Origin: Agromyces aureus
GTDB taxonomy: Bacteria; Actinomycetota; Actinomycetes; Actinomycetales; Microbacteriaceae
Length of the DNA stretch: 64,000 bases
Reading direction: 5' to 3'
Assembly: GCF_001660485.1 (NCBI RefSeq)
Contig: NZ_CP013979.1
Location: 2,604,001-2,668,000, forward strand
Position numbers and translations under genes: made by a program. Of this stretch, positions 18,301 through 25,966 are shown in pieces. Each line of letters starts with the position of its first letter. Position 1 is the stretch's first letter. A model generated the notes under the pieces. The model searched no databases. It saw nothing but the letters and a program-made list of their open reading frames with translations, and was not told the origin of the DNA.

Positions 18301-18797
18301 CGGCCGCCGCCGCCGGCGACCGCCTTGGCGAAGATCGGGAAGCCGATCTCGTCGGCCTGGGCGACGAGCGCCTCGATGTCGCGCGAGGGCGGCGTGGACT
18401 TGAGTACCGGAACGCCGGCCGCGATCGCGTGCTCCTTGGCGGTGACCTTGTTGCCCGCCATCTCGAGGACGTCCTTCTTCGGACCGATGAAGGTGATGCC
18501 CGCAGCCTCGGCCGCCTCGGCGAGCTCGGGGTTCTCGGAGAGGAATCCGTAGCCCGGGTAGATCGCGTCGGCGCCGGACTCCTTCGCGACGCGGATGATC
18601 TCGGAGACGTCGAGGTAGGCGCGCACCGGATGCCCCGGCTCGCCGATCTGGTAGGCCTCGTCGGCCTTCAACCGGTGCAGCGAGTTGCGATCCTCGAAGG
18701 GATACACCGCGACGGTCTTCGCACCGAGTTCGACGGCCGCTCGGAACGCCCGAATGGCGATCTCTCCGCGGTTGGCTACCAGAATCTTCGAGAACAT
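15393..18797 (-). CDS. pyc: Pyruvate carboxylase
   Basis: Biotin enzyme of 1134 residues, the normal length for a single-chain pyruvate carboxylase. It makes oxaloacetate from pyruvate and bicarbonate to refill the citric acid cycle. Order: biotin carboxylase (FSKILVANRGEIAIRAFRAA at the start, then AVAGGGGRGMR and FIEMNPRIQVEHTVTEE), carboxyltransferase (DTTFRDAHQSLLATRVRT, HTHDTAGGQLATLLAA), and the biotinyl domain at the end with biotinylated Lys in EAMKMEA. The ATG at 18797 is chosen to start exactly at the domain. It is divergent from the ParA gene, sharing a 76-base intergenic region. Confidence 0.97.
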   Translation of the reverse strand: MFSKILVANRGEIAIRAFRAAVELGAKTVAVYPFEDRNSLHRLKADEAYQIGEPGHPVRAYLDVSEIIRVAKESGADAIYPGYGFLSENPELAEAAEAAGITFIGPKKDVLEMAGNKVTAKEHAIAAGVPVLKSTPPSRDIEALVAQADEIGFPIFAKAVAGGGGRGMRRVNSKDDLRSSLEEAMREADSAFGDPTMFLEQAVLRPRHIEVQILADATGETVHLFERDCSVQRRHQKVIEIAPAPNLSDDVRQALYRDAIAFAKSIGYVNAGTVEFLLDTAGERAGEHVFIEMNPRIQVEHTVTEEVTDVDLVVSQIRIAAGETLVELGLEQGDIKLRGAALQTRITTEDPTAGFRPDTGKITTYRSPGGAGIRLDGGTVNPGAQISPHFDSMLAKLTCRARDYPSAVARSRRALAEFRIRGVSTNISFLQAVLDDPAFIAGDLSTSFIDERPQLLRGRVSKDRGTKILNWLADVTVNQPNGQAPTTVSPVEKLPPIDLAAPAPAGSRQQLLELGPTAFAAALRAQTPLAVTDTTFRDAHQSLLATRVRTKDLVAVAPYVARMTPQLLSVEAWGGATYDVALRFLGEDPWERLAALREALPNINIQMLLRGRNTVGYTPYPTEVTDAFVREAAATGVDIFRIFDALNDVDQMRPAIESVLATGTAVAEVALCYTGDLLDPAEDLYTLDYYLGLADEIVAAGAHILAIKDMAGLLRPAAAEKLVSALRERFDLPVHLHTHDTAGGQLATLLAASRAGVDAVDVASAPMAGTTSQPSASSLVAALAHTDRDTGISLQAVSDLEPYWEAVRRVYKPFESGLPGPTGRVYHHEIPGGQLSNLRQQAIALGLADDFELIEDMYAAADKILGRVPKVTPSSKVVGDLALHLAAVRADPADFEANPEKYDVPDSVIGFMAGELGDLPGGWPEPFRTKVLAGRDVRTGVTELTAEQIAALEGDSTTRRAMLNNLLFPAPTRQFEQIRELFGDLSVVDTIDYLYGLRQGSEHVVEIDRGVRLYAGLEAIGEADDKGMRTVMTILNGQLRPVFVRDRSIEVDSRAAEKADATQPGHIAAPFSGVVTLQVEPGAEIAVGQSVASIEAMKMEAAITSPVAGVLERVAIPKTQQVEAGDLLVVVRPL

Positions 18798-18873
18798 GCA
18801 GGCCTTTCGGTGGGGGTTTCCGCACAGCGAACGTTTAGGTTTCGCCCAAGCAATAGAGGTAGCGTATCTGTTC

Positions 18874-19707
18874 GTGCACGTACTCAGCGTCAGTTCCCTC
18901 AAGGGCGGTGTCGGCAAGACGACCGTCACCCTCGGACTGGCGTCGGCGGCGTTCGCCCGCGGCGTCAGGACCCTCGTCGTCGACCTCGATCCGCAATCGG
19001 ACGTCTCCACCGGCATGGACATCCAGGTCGCCGGTCACCTCAACGTGGCCGACGTGCTGGCGTCGCCCAAGGAGAAGATCGTCCGTTCGGCGATCGCGCC
19101 CAGCGGGTGGGCCAGGTCCAACCCGCAGTCCACGATCGATGTCATGATCGGCAGCCCGTCGGCCATCAACTTCGACGGGCCGCACCCCTCGATCCGCGAC
19201 ATCTGGAAGCTCGAAGAGGCCCTCGCCAACGTCGAGTCCGACTACGAACTCGTGCTCATCGACTGCGCCCCGTCGCTCAACGCGCTCACACGCACGGCCT
19301 GGGCCGCGAGCGACCGTGTCGCCGTCGTGACCGAGCCCGGCCTGTTCTCGGTCGCGGCCGCCGACCGCGCGCTGCGCGCGATCGAGGAGATCCGCCGCGG
19401 CCTCTCCCCCAGGCTCCAGCCGCTCGGCATCATCGTGAACCGGGCCCGCGTGCAGTCCCTCGAGCACCAGTTCCGCATCAAGGAACTGCGCGACATGTTC
19501 GGCCCGCTCGTGCTCTCGCCGCAGCTGCCCGAGCGCACCTCGCTGCAGCAGGCGCAGGGTGCCGCGAAGCCGCTGCACATGTGGCCGGGCGAATCGGCCG
19601 AGGAGATGTCGGCGAACTTCGACCAGTTGCTCGAGCGCGTCCTGCGCACCGCGCGCATCGGCGAGTTCGCGTCGGCTCCGTACGAGCTCGAGTCTCCGCT
19701 CGCCTGA
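18874..19707 (+). CDS. ParA-family ATPase
   Basis: ParA-type ATPase of 277 residues. The deviant Walker [18 protein letters not shown] begins at about residue 6, followed by LVVDLDPQSDVSTGMD and LVLIDCAPSLNALTRTAW. There is no partner parB in the window, so this is an orphan ParA rather than the main chromosome-partitioning gene. The start is the GTG at 18874, directly before the fold. No Shine-Dalgarno is visible; TAGCGT at 18860-18865 could be a -10 for a near-leaderless message. It precedes the MerR/FtsR/GarA set and faces away from pyc. Confidence 0.86.
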   Translation: MHVLSVSSLKGGVGKTTVTLGLASAAFARGVRTLVVDLDPQSDVSTGMDIQVAGHLNVADVLASPKEKIVRSAIAPSGWARSNPQSTIDVMIGSPSAINFDGPHPSIRDIWKLEEALANVESDYELVLIDCAPSLNALTRTAWAASDRVAVVTEPGLFSVAAADRALRAIEEIRRGLSPRLQPLGIIVNRARVQSLEHQFRIKELRDMFGPLVLSPQLPERTSLQQAQGAAKPLHMWPGESAEEMSANFDQLLERVLRTARIGEFASAPYELESPLA

Positions 19708-19871
19708 GCCTGAGCCTGCGCCCCGACTCGTTCGCGTTCGTCGGTCGCTCCGTCGCGGTCTGCTCGCGGCCATCGCTCCGTTGAACGTGCGAGTCGACGT
19801 CGGTGCACCCCGCATCAGCAATCGCGGCGGACCGTCGGAAGCGGCGACCCGTCAGAGACCGGAACGCATCG

Positions 19872-20426
19872 TCAGGAGATGCGGCGGGACCTGACTCCGC
19901 GGCGAGCAGCCAGCTCGTCCATCGGATCGGCCGTCTGGGTGTCGAGCTCCACGAGCGAGTTCTCGACTTCGCGGAGCACCTTGCCGACGGCGATGCCGAA
20001 GACGCCCTGTCCGCGGTTGACGAGGTCGATGACCTCGTCGTCGGAGGTGCAGAGGTAGACGCTGGCGCCGTCGCTCATGAGCGTGGTCTGCGCGAGGTCT
20101 TCGACCCCGGACTCGCGCAGCTGCGTGACCGCGGTGCGGATCTGCTGCAGCGAGATGCCCGTGTCGAGCAGACGCTTGACGAGCTTCAGGACCAGGATGT
20201 CGCGGAAGCCGTACAGGCGCTGCGACCCAGAGCCGGCCGCACCGCGAACGGTGGGTTCGACGAGCTGCGTGCGGGCCCAGTAGTCGAGCTGCCGATAACT
20301 GATGCCGGCGGCGCCCGCCGCGACCGCGCCGCGATAGCCGGTGCCGTCTTCATGCTCGGGCATGCCATCGGTGAAGAGCAGGCCGAGGTCGTATCGATCG
20401 CGCGCGCTCCGGTCGAGCTCACTCAT
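19872..20426 (-). CDS. MerR-family regulator (Rv1830-like)
   Basis: MerR-type transcription factor of 184 residues with the winged-helix segment ISYRQLDYWARTQLVEPTVR and QRLYGFRDILVLKLVKRLLDTGISLQQIRTAV. The C-terminal part (TTLMSDGASVYLCTSDDEVIDLVNRGQGVFG) is characteristic of the actinobacterial Rv1830 subgroup and not a metal-binding domain. It follows the FtsR-like MerR gene and GarA, reproducing the mycobacterial Rv1827-Rv1828-Rv1830 neighbourhood without the intervening nuclease gene. Target genes are not known from this sequence. Confidence 0.85.
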   Translation of the reverse strand: MSELDRSARDRYDLGLLFTDGMPEHEDGTGYRGAVAAGAAGISYRQLDYWARTQLVEPTVRGAAGSGSQRLYGFRDILVLKLVKRLLDTGISLQQIRTAVTQLRESGVEDLAQTTLMSDGASVYLCTSDDEVIDLVNRGQGVFGIAVGKVLREVENSLVELDTQTADPMDELAARRGVRSRRIS

Positions 20427-20551
20427 GCGATCCCCTCACTCTCTGCCACCTCACCCCGGCGGGGCATCGACCACGCTACCGAGGTGAGGGGTCGCGACCA
20501 AACACATCCGGCCGAACGTCACGGCGTGTCGCGTTCGAGTTCAGCGGGCGC

Positions 20552-21241
20552 TCAGCGGACGAGCTTGGCGAGGGTCGCCCGCACGACCTCGGCGCGAACG
20601 CACTCGAGTCGGGCGGCCAGCTCGGCGGCGTGCTCCGAGACGCGCGCCCTGCCCGCGGCATCCGACCGCCTCGACGGGGCGATCGCGCGCTCGATGAGGG
20701 CGGCCTCGCGCTCGGCGGCCGCCCGCAGCGATCGCAGATGACGCGGCTCGATGCCGACGTCGCGGAGTGCCACGAGCGACTCCAGCACTCGGAGATCCTC
20801 GTCGTCGTAGGGTTCGGCCGAGGTCATGAGCGACATCGCGACCGCATCGTCGAGCAGGCCTCGCGGCGCCTTCGCGGTCGCGATGAGCTCGTCGCGGGAG
20901 AGTCGGCGCGCGCCGAGGAATCCGCGCGCATCGGTCGCTCCCGGCAGGGCCGGGGTGTCACCGGCGTCGATGGCCTCGAGATGTGCGCGGATGACCTTCA
21001 GCGGCAGGTAGTGGTCGCGCTGCATGGAGAGCACGAGCGTGATGCGCTCGACGTCGGCCGTGGAGAACTTGCGGTACCCGGCCGCGGTGCGGGCCGGGAA
21101 CACGAGCTGCTGCTCTTCGAGAAAGCGGAGCTTCGATGGCGTCAGGTCGGGGAACTCGGGCTGCAGGCGCGCGAGAACCTGGCCGATGCCGAGCAGGGGG
21201 GCCGAGCCGCTCGCATTCGTGGCGGCGGCGAGGCCCGGCAC
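20552..21241 (-). CDS. ftsR: MerR-family regulator FtsR-like (Rv1828 type)
   Basis: MerR-family protein of 229 residues with LGIGQVLARLQPEFPDLTPSKLRFLEEQQLV and RTAAGYRKFSTADVERITLVL as DNA-binding helices, followed by DHYLPLKVIRAHLEAID. It matches the Rv1828 family, whose corynebacterial member FtsR controls ftsZ expression. Its GTG overlaps the stop of the FHA gene by one base (TAGTG at 21239-21243), which suggests strict coupling. The C-terminal half is Ala-rich and poorly conserved. The name is given by family and synteny. Confidence 0.82.
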   Translation of the reverse strand: MPGLAAATNASGSAPLLGIGQVLARLQPEFPDLTPSKLRFLEEQQLVFPARTAAGYRKFSTADVERITLVLSMQRDHYLPLKVIRAHLEAIDAGDTPALPGATDARGFLGARRLSRDELIATAKAPRGLLDDAVAMSLMTSAEPYDDEDLRVLESLVALRDVGIEPRHLRSLRAAAEREAALIERAIAPSRRSDAAGRARVSEHAAELAARLECVRAEVVRATLAKLVR

Positions 21242-21750
21242 TAGCTGCTCGCCAGCGGCGCCAGGTCGCGGCGCGATGCGTAGAACGTGAGTCGGAACTT
21301 GCCGATCTGCACCTCGGCGCCGTCGCTGAGGAGCGCGGTCTCGATGCGCACCCCGTCGAAGTACGTGCCGTTCAGCGACGAGAGGTCCTTCACCTCGAAC
21401 GCCGTGCGGTGGCGCACGAACTCGGCGTGCCGGCGCGAGACCGTGACGTCGTCGAGGAAGATGTCGGCGTCGGGATGACGCCCGACCGTCGTGAGGTCGG
21501 TGTCGAGCAGGAATCGTGCCCCGCTGTTCGGCCCGCGACGCACGATGAGCAGTGCCGACCCCGACGGCAGCGCCGCGATCGCCTCTTGCTCCTCGGCCGT
21601 GATGTCGGCGTCGACGATCGACAACTGCGCGGCCGCTTCTCGGCTGAAGCCGATCGTCGTGCCGGCCGTGTTGCTGTCTCCGAACTCGCCGTTCGTCGTC
21701 GTGCGGCCGCCCTCAGCGCCGCCAGCCTGTGAAATGTCGGTATCCGCCAC
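21241..21750 (-). CDS. garA: FHA-domain regulator GarA/OdhI-like
   Basis: Protein of 169 residues with a C-terminal forkhead-associated domain: LIVRRGPNSGARFLLD, TTVGRHPDADIFLDDVTVSRRHAEF and SSLNGTYFDGVRIE, matching GarA/OdhI closely. Those proteins inhibit 2-oxoglutarate dehydrogenase and are switched off when Ser/Thr kinases phosphorylate an N-terminal ETTS motif. Here the N-terminus has a Thr triplet (residues 17-19, GRTTTNGEFGD) instead of canonical ETTSVFR. The GTG at 21750 has GAGGGAGG just upstream. It is the first gene of a coupled pair with the FtsR-like gene. Confidence 0.9.
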   Translation of the reverse strand: MADTDISQAGGAEGGRTTTNGEFGDSNTAGTTIGFSREAAAQLSIVDADITAEEQEAIAALPSGSALLIVRRGPNSGARFLLDTDLTTVGRHPDADIFLDDVTVSRRHAEFVRHRTAFEVKDLSSLNGTYFDGVRIETALLSDGAEVQIGKFRLTFYASRRDLAPLASS

Positions 21751-21751
21751 G

Positions 21752-22375
21752 CTAGCCTCCCTCTTCAAGCGTATCCGATCGAGACCCATCCGCCACCCGT
21801 GGAATGCGGATGACGCGTGCCGTCTCGATCGCGTAGATGACGCCCGCCCACCAGTAGAGGAACGCGCCCCAGATCGTGATGGCCCAGCCGACGGGCGCGC
21901 TCACCGGCTCCACTGCCGGGAATGCGAGACCCAGCATGATGACCGGGAGGCCGAAGAACAGCGCGAAGGTCGCGACCTTGCCCAGTTGATGCACCGGGAG
22001 CGGGCCGTAACCGTGATTCGCGAGCACCACTCCGAGGATGAGCAGGAACACGTCGCGGGCGACGATGACGATCACGATCCACCAGGGAACGAGGGCGTTC
22101 GCGGCGAGGCCGACGAGGGCGGCGAAGATGTAGAGCCGATCTGCGGCGGGGTCGAGCAGCTGCCCGAGTCGCGTGATCTGGTCGAGACGCCGTGCGAGGT
22201 AGCCGTCCAGCAGGTCGGTGAGGCTGGCCGCGACGAGCACGACGAGCGCGGTGACGTACTCGCCCGCCACCACGGCCCAGAGGAAGACGGGGACGAGCAG
22301 GAGTCTGAGCATGCTGAGGATGTTCGGAATCGTCCAAACCTGCGATCCGACCGCCCCCGCGCTCCGCCCAGCCAC
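21752..22375 (-). CDS. CDP-alcohol phosphatidyltransferase (PgsA-like)
   Basis: Membrane protein of 207 residues with the CDP-alcohol phosphotransferase signature DLLDGYLARRLDQITRLG followed by LLDPAADR (D-x2-D-G-x2-A-R-x8-G-x3-D-x3-D type), and about six hydrophobic segments. It would transfer a phosphatidyl group from CDP-diacylglycerol to a polyol such as glycerol 3-phosphate; the acceptor cannot be told by eye. Its stop lies one base before the garA start region, in the arrangement pgsA2-garA-like seen in mycobacteria. Confidence 0.87.
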   Translation of the reverse strand: MAGRSAGAVGSQVWTIPNILSMLRLLLVPVFLWAVVAGEYVTALVVLVAASLTDLLDGYLARRLDQITRLGQLLDPAADRLYIFAALVGLAANALVPWWIVIVIVARDVFLLILGVVLANHGYGPLPVHQLGKVATFALFFGLPVIMLGLAFPAVEPVSAPVGWAITIWGAFLYWWAGVIYAIETARVIRIPRVADGSRSDTLEEGG

Positions 22376-22407
22376 ACGGCGATCCTATCGACCCCTAGAA
22401 TCCAGCC

Positions 22408-23241
22408 ATGACTGCCCTCGCCGTGTGTCTGGTGCTCTGCGCCGCGATCACCGCCGCCACCTGGATCCTCTCGCTCATCACGAACGAGCACTCCTGGGTC
22501 GACCGCATCTGGTCGATCGCGCCGATCGCCTACGTCTGGGTGTTCGCGGCGTCGAGCGGCTTCGACCCGCGACTCGTGCTCATGGCGCTGCTCGTGACCG
22601 CGTGGGGCGCACGCCTCACCTTCAACTTCGCGCGGAAGGGCGGCTACCGCCCCGGGGGTGAGGACTACCGATGGGCGGTCCTTCGCGAGCGGATGCCGCG
22701 GCTCGGGTTCGCGGCGTTCAACCTGTTCTTCATCTCGATCTACCAGAACGCGCTGATCCTGCTCATCACCCTGCCGGCGCTCACCGTCGCCGAGGCGGCG
22801 GGCACGCCGCTCGGCATCTGGGACGTGGTGCTCGCGGTCATGTTCCTCGGGTTCCTCGTCGGCGAGACGATCGCCGACGAGCAGCAGTGGCGGTTCCACC
22901 GGTGGAAGGCGACCGAGCGGGCGGCCGGGCGTACGCCGACCCCGGGATTCCTGCAGTCGGGCCTGTTCGCCGTGTCGCGGCATCCGAACTTCTTCTTCGA
23001 ACAGGCGCAGTGGTGGACCTTCTACGGCTTCGCGATCGCGGCGACCGGCGCATGGCTGCACTGGAGCATCGCGGGCGCCGTGCTGCTCACCCTGCTGTTC
23101 GCGGGGTCGACGGTGTTCACCGAGTCGATCTCTCGGGGCCGCTACGCCGACTACGACGCCTACCGCTCGCGGGTGTCGGCGGTCGTGCCGTGGTTTCCGC
23201 GCGCGACGCGGGCCGAGGCATCCGTCACCGCCGGTCGCTGA
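22408..23241 (+). CDS. DUF1295 membrane protein (steroid 5-alpha reductase-like)
   Basis: Protein of 277 residues with about seven membrane segments. The C-terminal block GLFAVSRHPNFFFEQAQWWTF and YADYDAYRSRVSAVVPWFP is the DUF1295/steroid 5-alpha reductase-like signature, related to methyltransferases and reductases of the membrane-embedded ICMT-like fold. No substrate can be assigned. The start is clearly leaderless in appearance: TAGAAT (22396-22401), six bases, then ATG at 22408. Confidence 0.85.
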   Translation: MTALAVCLVLCAAITAATWILSLITNEHSWVDRIWSIAPIAYVWVFAASSGFDPRLVLMALLVTAWGARLTFNFARKGGYRPGGEDYRWAVLRERMPRLGFAAFNLFFISIYQNALILLITLPALTVAEAAGTPLGIWDVVLAVMFLGFLVGETIADEQQWRFHRWKATERAAGRTPTPGFLQSGLFAVSRHPNFFFEQAQWWTFYGFAIAATGAWLHWSIAGAVLLTLLFAGSTVFTESISRGRYADYDAYRSRVSAVVPWFPRATRAEASVTAGR

Positions 23242-23269
23242 CGGCCCGACGACCCGATGGCCCGACAGC

Positions 23270-23719
23270 TCAGAGGCGAGCCCGCAGGCCTGGCCAGGCC
23301 TCGGCGAACCGCGGATGCAGCGGCAGCGCGTCGACCTCGTCGATGGGCGTCCAGGCGACCGTGATGGACTCGGGGTCGCCGATGAGCGGCTCGAACCGGC
23401 GCTCGGCCGTGGCGACGACGGTCGTGTACGACCAGTAACCGAGGTCGAGCACGCTCGAGAACCGCACGGCGAGCGCGTCTGCGGGAACGCCGGCCTCTTC
23501 GCCCGCCTCGCGGAACGCGGCCTCGCGGGCGGTCTCATGCTCGTGGCGGGCACCGCCCGGCATGCCCCAGGTGCCGCCGAAGTGGCTCCACTCGGCGCGG
23601 TGCTGCAGCAGGACCTCGCGGTCGGCGCTCACGACGAGCAGGCCGGCCGCGCCGAAACGCCCCCAGTACCGCGCCCCGTCGGGACCCTCGACCCACCCGT
23701 CGCCGCTCGCTCCGCTCAT
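23270..23719 (-). CDS. Nudix hydrolase
   Basis: Nudix-family protein of 149 residues. The Nudix box is present as GGARHEHETAREAAFREAGE followed by EAG (G-x5-E-x7-RE-U-x-EE-x-G-U). N-terminal residues ARYWGRFGAAGLLVVSADREV lead into it, and VAWTPIDEVDALPLHPRFAEAW closes the fold. The substrate is unknown; proteins of this shape act on nucleoside diphosphate derivatives. It stands between the DUF1295 gene and the MarR gene with no clear operon partner. Confidence 0.87.
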   Translation of the reverse strand: MSGASGDGWVEGPDGARYWGRFGAAGLLVVSADREVLLQHRAEWSHFGGTWGMPGGARHEHETAREAAFREAGEEAGVPADALAVRFSSVLDLGYWSYTTVVATAERRFEPLIGDPESITVAWTPIDEVDALPLHPRFAEAWPGLRARL

Positions 23720-23753
23720 GCCTCAAGCATGGCCCACGGACGGCGCCGGCGGC

Positions 23754-24308
23754 TCACTCCGTGACGCCGGGTGGCGGACCCGGCCGTGGAGCCGACTGCT
23801 CGGGTGTCGCGTCGAGCGGCGGCGCGATCGCGTCGGCCAGCAGATCGAGGAAGCGGATGAGCACGCGCTGCTCGGCGGGGCCGAAGGACTCCGCGACGCG
23901 GCGCAGGCGCTCGTGCATGGGTCCGAGCGTGCGATGCAGGCGTTCGTGCGCCTGCGGCAGCGCGCGCAGCGACAGGATCCGTCGATCGGTCGGATGGGGT
24001 TCGCGCGCGAGGTCGCCGCTCGCGACGAGCCTCGCGACGAGCTTCACGGTGGCGGCGGTCGTGACGCCCAGTTCACGGGACAGGCCGGCGCTCGTCGGCA
24101 GTCGGCCGGCGCGCTCCTCGGCGACGATCCAGCGCAGCGCCGCGGCATCCGTGTCCCCCATGTCCATGTCGATGCGGAGGCGGCGGCGCATCTCGGCCTC
24201 GGCGGCGCGGTGGCGGCGGACGGCCTCGAGCAGGGCCACGGTGCCATCGCCGTCGGCGGCGTACCAGTAGCGCCCTGCTCTCGAACTTTCGATTGTTCCC
24301 TCGGCCAC
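23754..24308 (-). CDS. MarR-family regulator, CrtR-like
   Basis: MarR-type winged-helix protein of 184 residues with DAAALRWIVAEERAGRLPTS, LSRELGVTTAATVKLVARLV as recognition helix and REPHPTDRRILSLR as the wing. It is transcribed divergently from the idi-crt operon with a 52-base gap. In Corynebacterium glutamicum the MarR-type repressor CrtR, in the same position, represses the crt operon and responds to geranylgeranyl diphosphate; the same job is inferred here from position. The GTG at 24308 is probably leaderless: TACCAT (minus strand, 24320-24315) ends six bases before it. Confidence 0.82.
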   Translation of the reverse strand: MAEGTIESSRAGRYWYAADGDGTVALLEAVRRHRAAEAEMRRRLRIDMDMGDTDAAALRWIVAEERAGRLPTSAGLSRELGVTTAATVKLVARLVASGDLAREPHPTDRRILSLRALPQAHERLHRTLGPMHERLRRVAESFGPAEQRVLIRFLDLLADAIAPPLDATPEQSAPRPGPPPGVTE

Positions 24309-24332
24309 GCTGCAATGGTAACGTCACAATCA

Positions 24333-24345
24333 CTAACTTGGTTAG
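24333..24345. promoter_or_regulatory. Probable CrtR-type operator upstream of the carotenoid operon
   Basis: Inverted repeat CTAAC-TTG-GTTAG lies between the divergent marR-like (start 24308) and idi (start 24361) genes. Its position would let the regulator repress both its own promoter and the crt operon. Identified by symmetry and location only. Confidence 0.55.
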
Positions 24346-24360
24346 CGATTCCGGGAGGCC

Positions 24361-24906
24361 ATGATGACCATCGCAATCGACCTCATCGACGACGACGTCG
24401 TCCTGCTCGACGACTTCGGCACACCGATCGGCACCGCGCCGAAGAGTGCGGCGCACGGCCCGGACACCGCGCTGCACCTCGCGTTCTCGTGCCACGTGCT
24501 GAACGCGGAGGGCGAGGTGCTCGTCACCCGGCGTGCGCTCACGAAGCAGGCATGGGCCGGCGTCTGGACGAACTCGTTCTGCGGGCATCCGAAGCCGTCG
24601 GAACCGCTCACGGCCGCCGTGCGCCGACGCGCCGAGTTCGAGCTCGGCCTCGAACTGGATTCCCTCGAACTCGCGCTGCCCACCTTCCGCTACCGCGCGG
24701 TCGACGCCGACGGCACCGTCGAGAACGAGATCTGCCCCGTGTACATCGCGACCGTCTCGGGCGAGCCCGACCCCAACCCGCGCGAGGTCGTCGAGTACCG
24801 GTGGGTCCGACCGGCCGAACTGCGGCAGGCGATCGAGGCAGCGCCCTGGGCCTTCAGCCCGTGGCTCGGCCTCCAAGCCGGACGGCTGGAGCTCTACCGT
24901 GACTGA
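24361..24906 (+). CDS. idi: Isopentenyl-diphosphate delta-isomerase, type 1
   Basis: Type 1 IPP isomerase of 181 residues, which interconverts isopentenyl and dimethylallyl diphosphate to supply carotenoid precursors. The Nudix-like fold carries the active-site Cys in TNSFCGHPKPSE and the metal/base residues in AAVRRRAEFELGL and the later YIATVSGEPDPNPREVVEYRW. The ATG at 24361 has GGGAGG upstream. It is the first gene of the crt operon and overlaps crtE by eight bases. Confidence 0.94.
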   Translation: MMTIAIDLIDDDVVLLDDFGTPIGTAPKSAAHGPDTALHLAFSCHVLNAEGEVLVTRRALTKQAWAGVWTNSFCGHPKPSEPLTAAVRRRAEFELGLELDSLELALPTFRYRAVDADGTVENEICPVYIATVSGEPDPNPREVVEYRWVRPAELRQAIEAAPWAFSPWLGLQAGRLELYRD

Positions 24907-25966
24907 TCTCGCGCCGCCCGCCGCGACCGGTTCGGACACCGACATCGAACACGAGCTCGGCACGCTGTTCGCCGACGCCCGCCGCCGTGCCGGCGACCTC
25001 GACCCGCACTACGCGGCACTCTGGACGTCGCTGGCCAAGCAGAGCTCCGGTGGCAAGCGGATCCGGCCCCAGCTGGTCCGGATGGCCTACCGGGGACTCG
25101 GCGGAACCGATGCGACCCTCGCGACGCGCGTCGCCGTCGCCTTCGAGCTGCTCCACACGGCCTTCATCATCCACGACGACGTCATCGACCGCGACTCCGT
25201 GCGTCGCGGCGACCCGAACATCTCCGCGAGATTCGCCGCCCGCGCGATCCGCAACGGGACCGACGAGCGCACGAGCGAGATCTGGGGAGAGACCGCCGCG
25301 GTGCTCGCGGGCGACCTCGCGCTGAGCCTCGCGCACCGCGAGCTCGCACTGCTGCCCGTCGACACGAAGCGCCGCGAACGCCTGCTCGACATCCTCGATC
25401 GCGCCGTGTTCGTCTCGGCGGCCGGCGAGCTCGCCGACGTCGTGAACGCCGGTGCCGCAGAACCCACGAGCATGCCGCGCGTGCTCTCGACGCTCGAGCA
25501 GAAGACCGCCGTCTACTCGTTCGAATGCCCGCTCTCGGCCGGGGCCGTGCTCGCCGGAGCCCCGGAGCCGTCGATCGCGGCGCTCGAGCGCTTCGGACGG
25601 TTCATCGGCATCGCGTTCCAGATCACCGACGACGTGCTCGGCGTGTTCGGCGACCCCGCCGTCACCGGCAAGTCCGCGGCATCCGACCTGCGCGAGGGCA
25701 AGCGCACGGCCCTCATCGCCCACGCGGCGACCACGTCGGAGTGGCCCCGCATCGCCGCCGGACTCGGCGACCCGGCGCTCGACGACGCCGAGGCCGACGA
25801 GCTCCGCGAGGCGCTTCGCGACTGCGGCGCGCTCGACACCGCGATGGCGCTCGCCGAGGAGCACGTGACGCTCGCCAGGTACGAGCTCGATACGGCCGAC
25901 CTGCCGCCGGAACTCACGGCCGAACTCGGCGCGATCGCCCGCCGAGCGGTGGAGCGGGCCCGATGA
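24899..25966 (+). CDS. crtE: Geranylgeranyl diphosphate synthase
   Basis: Isoprenyl diphosphate synthase of 355 residues. The first Asp-rich motif is in FIIHDDVIDRDSVRRGDPN and the second in AFQITDDVLGVFGDPAVTGK; SSGGKRIRPQLVRMAY binds diphosphate. In this operon it supplies the C20 precursor for phytoene synthase. The GTG at 24899 is inside the end of idi (8-base overlap), and its own stop overlaps the crtB start as ATGA, so the block is translationally coupled. Confidence 0.92.
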   Translation: MTDLAPPAATGSDTDIEHELGTLFADARRRAGDLDPHYAALWTSLAKQSSGGKRIRPQLVRMAYRGLGGTDATLATRVAVAFELLHTAFIIHDDVIDRDSVRRGDPNISARFAARAIRNGTDERTSEIWGETAAVLAGDLALSLAHRELALLPVDTKRRERLLDILDRAVFVSAAGELADVVNAGAAEPTSMPRVLSTLEQKTAVYSFECPLSAGAVLAGAPEPSIAALERFGRFIGIAFQITDDVLGVFGDPAVTGKSAASDLREGKRTALIAHAATTSEWPRIAAGLGDPALDDAEADELREALRDCGALDTAMALAEEHVTLARYELDTADLPPELTAELGAIARRAVERAR

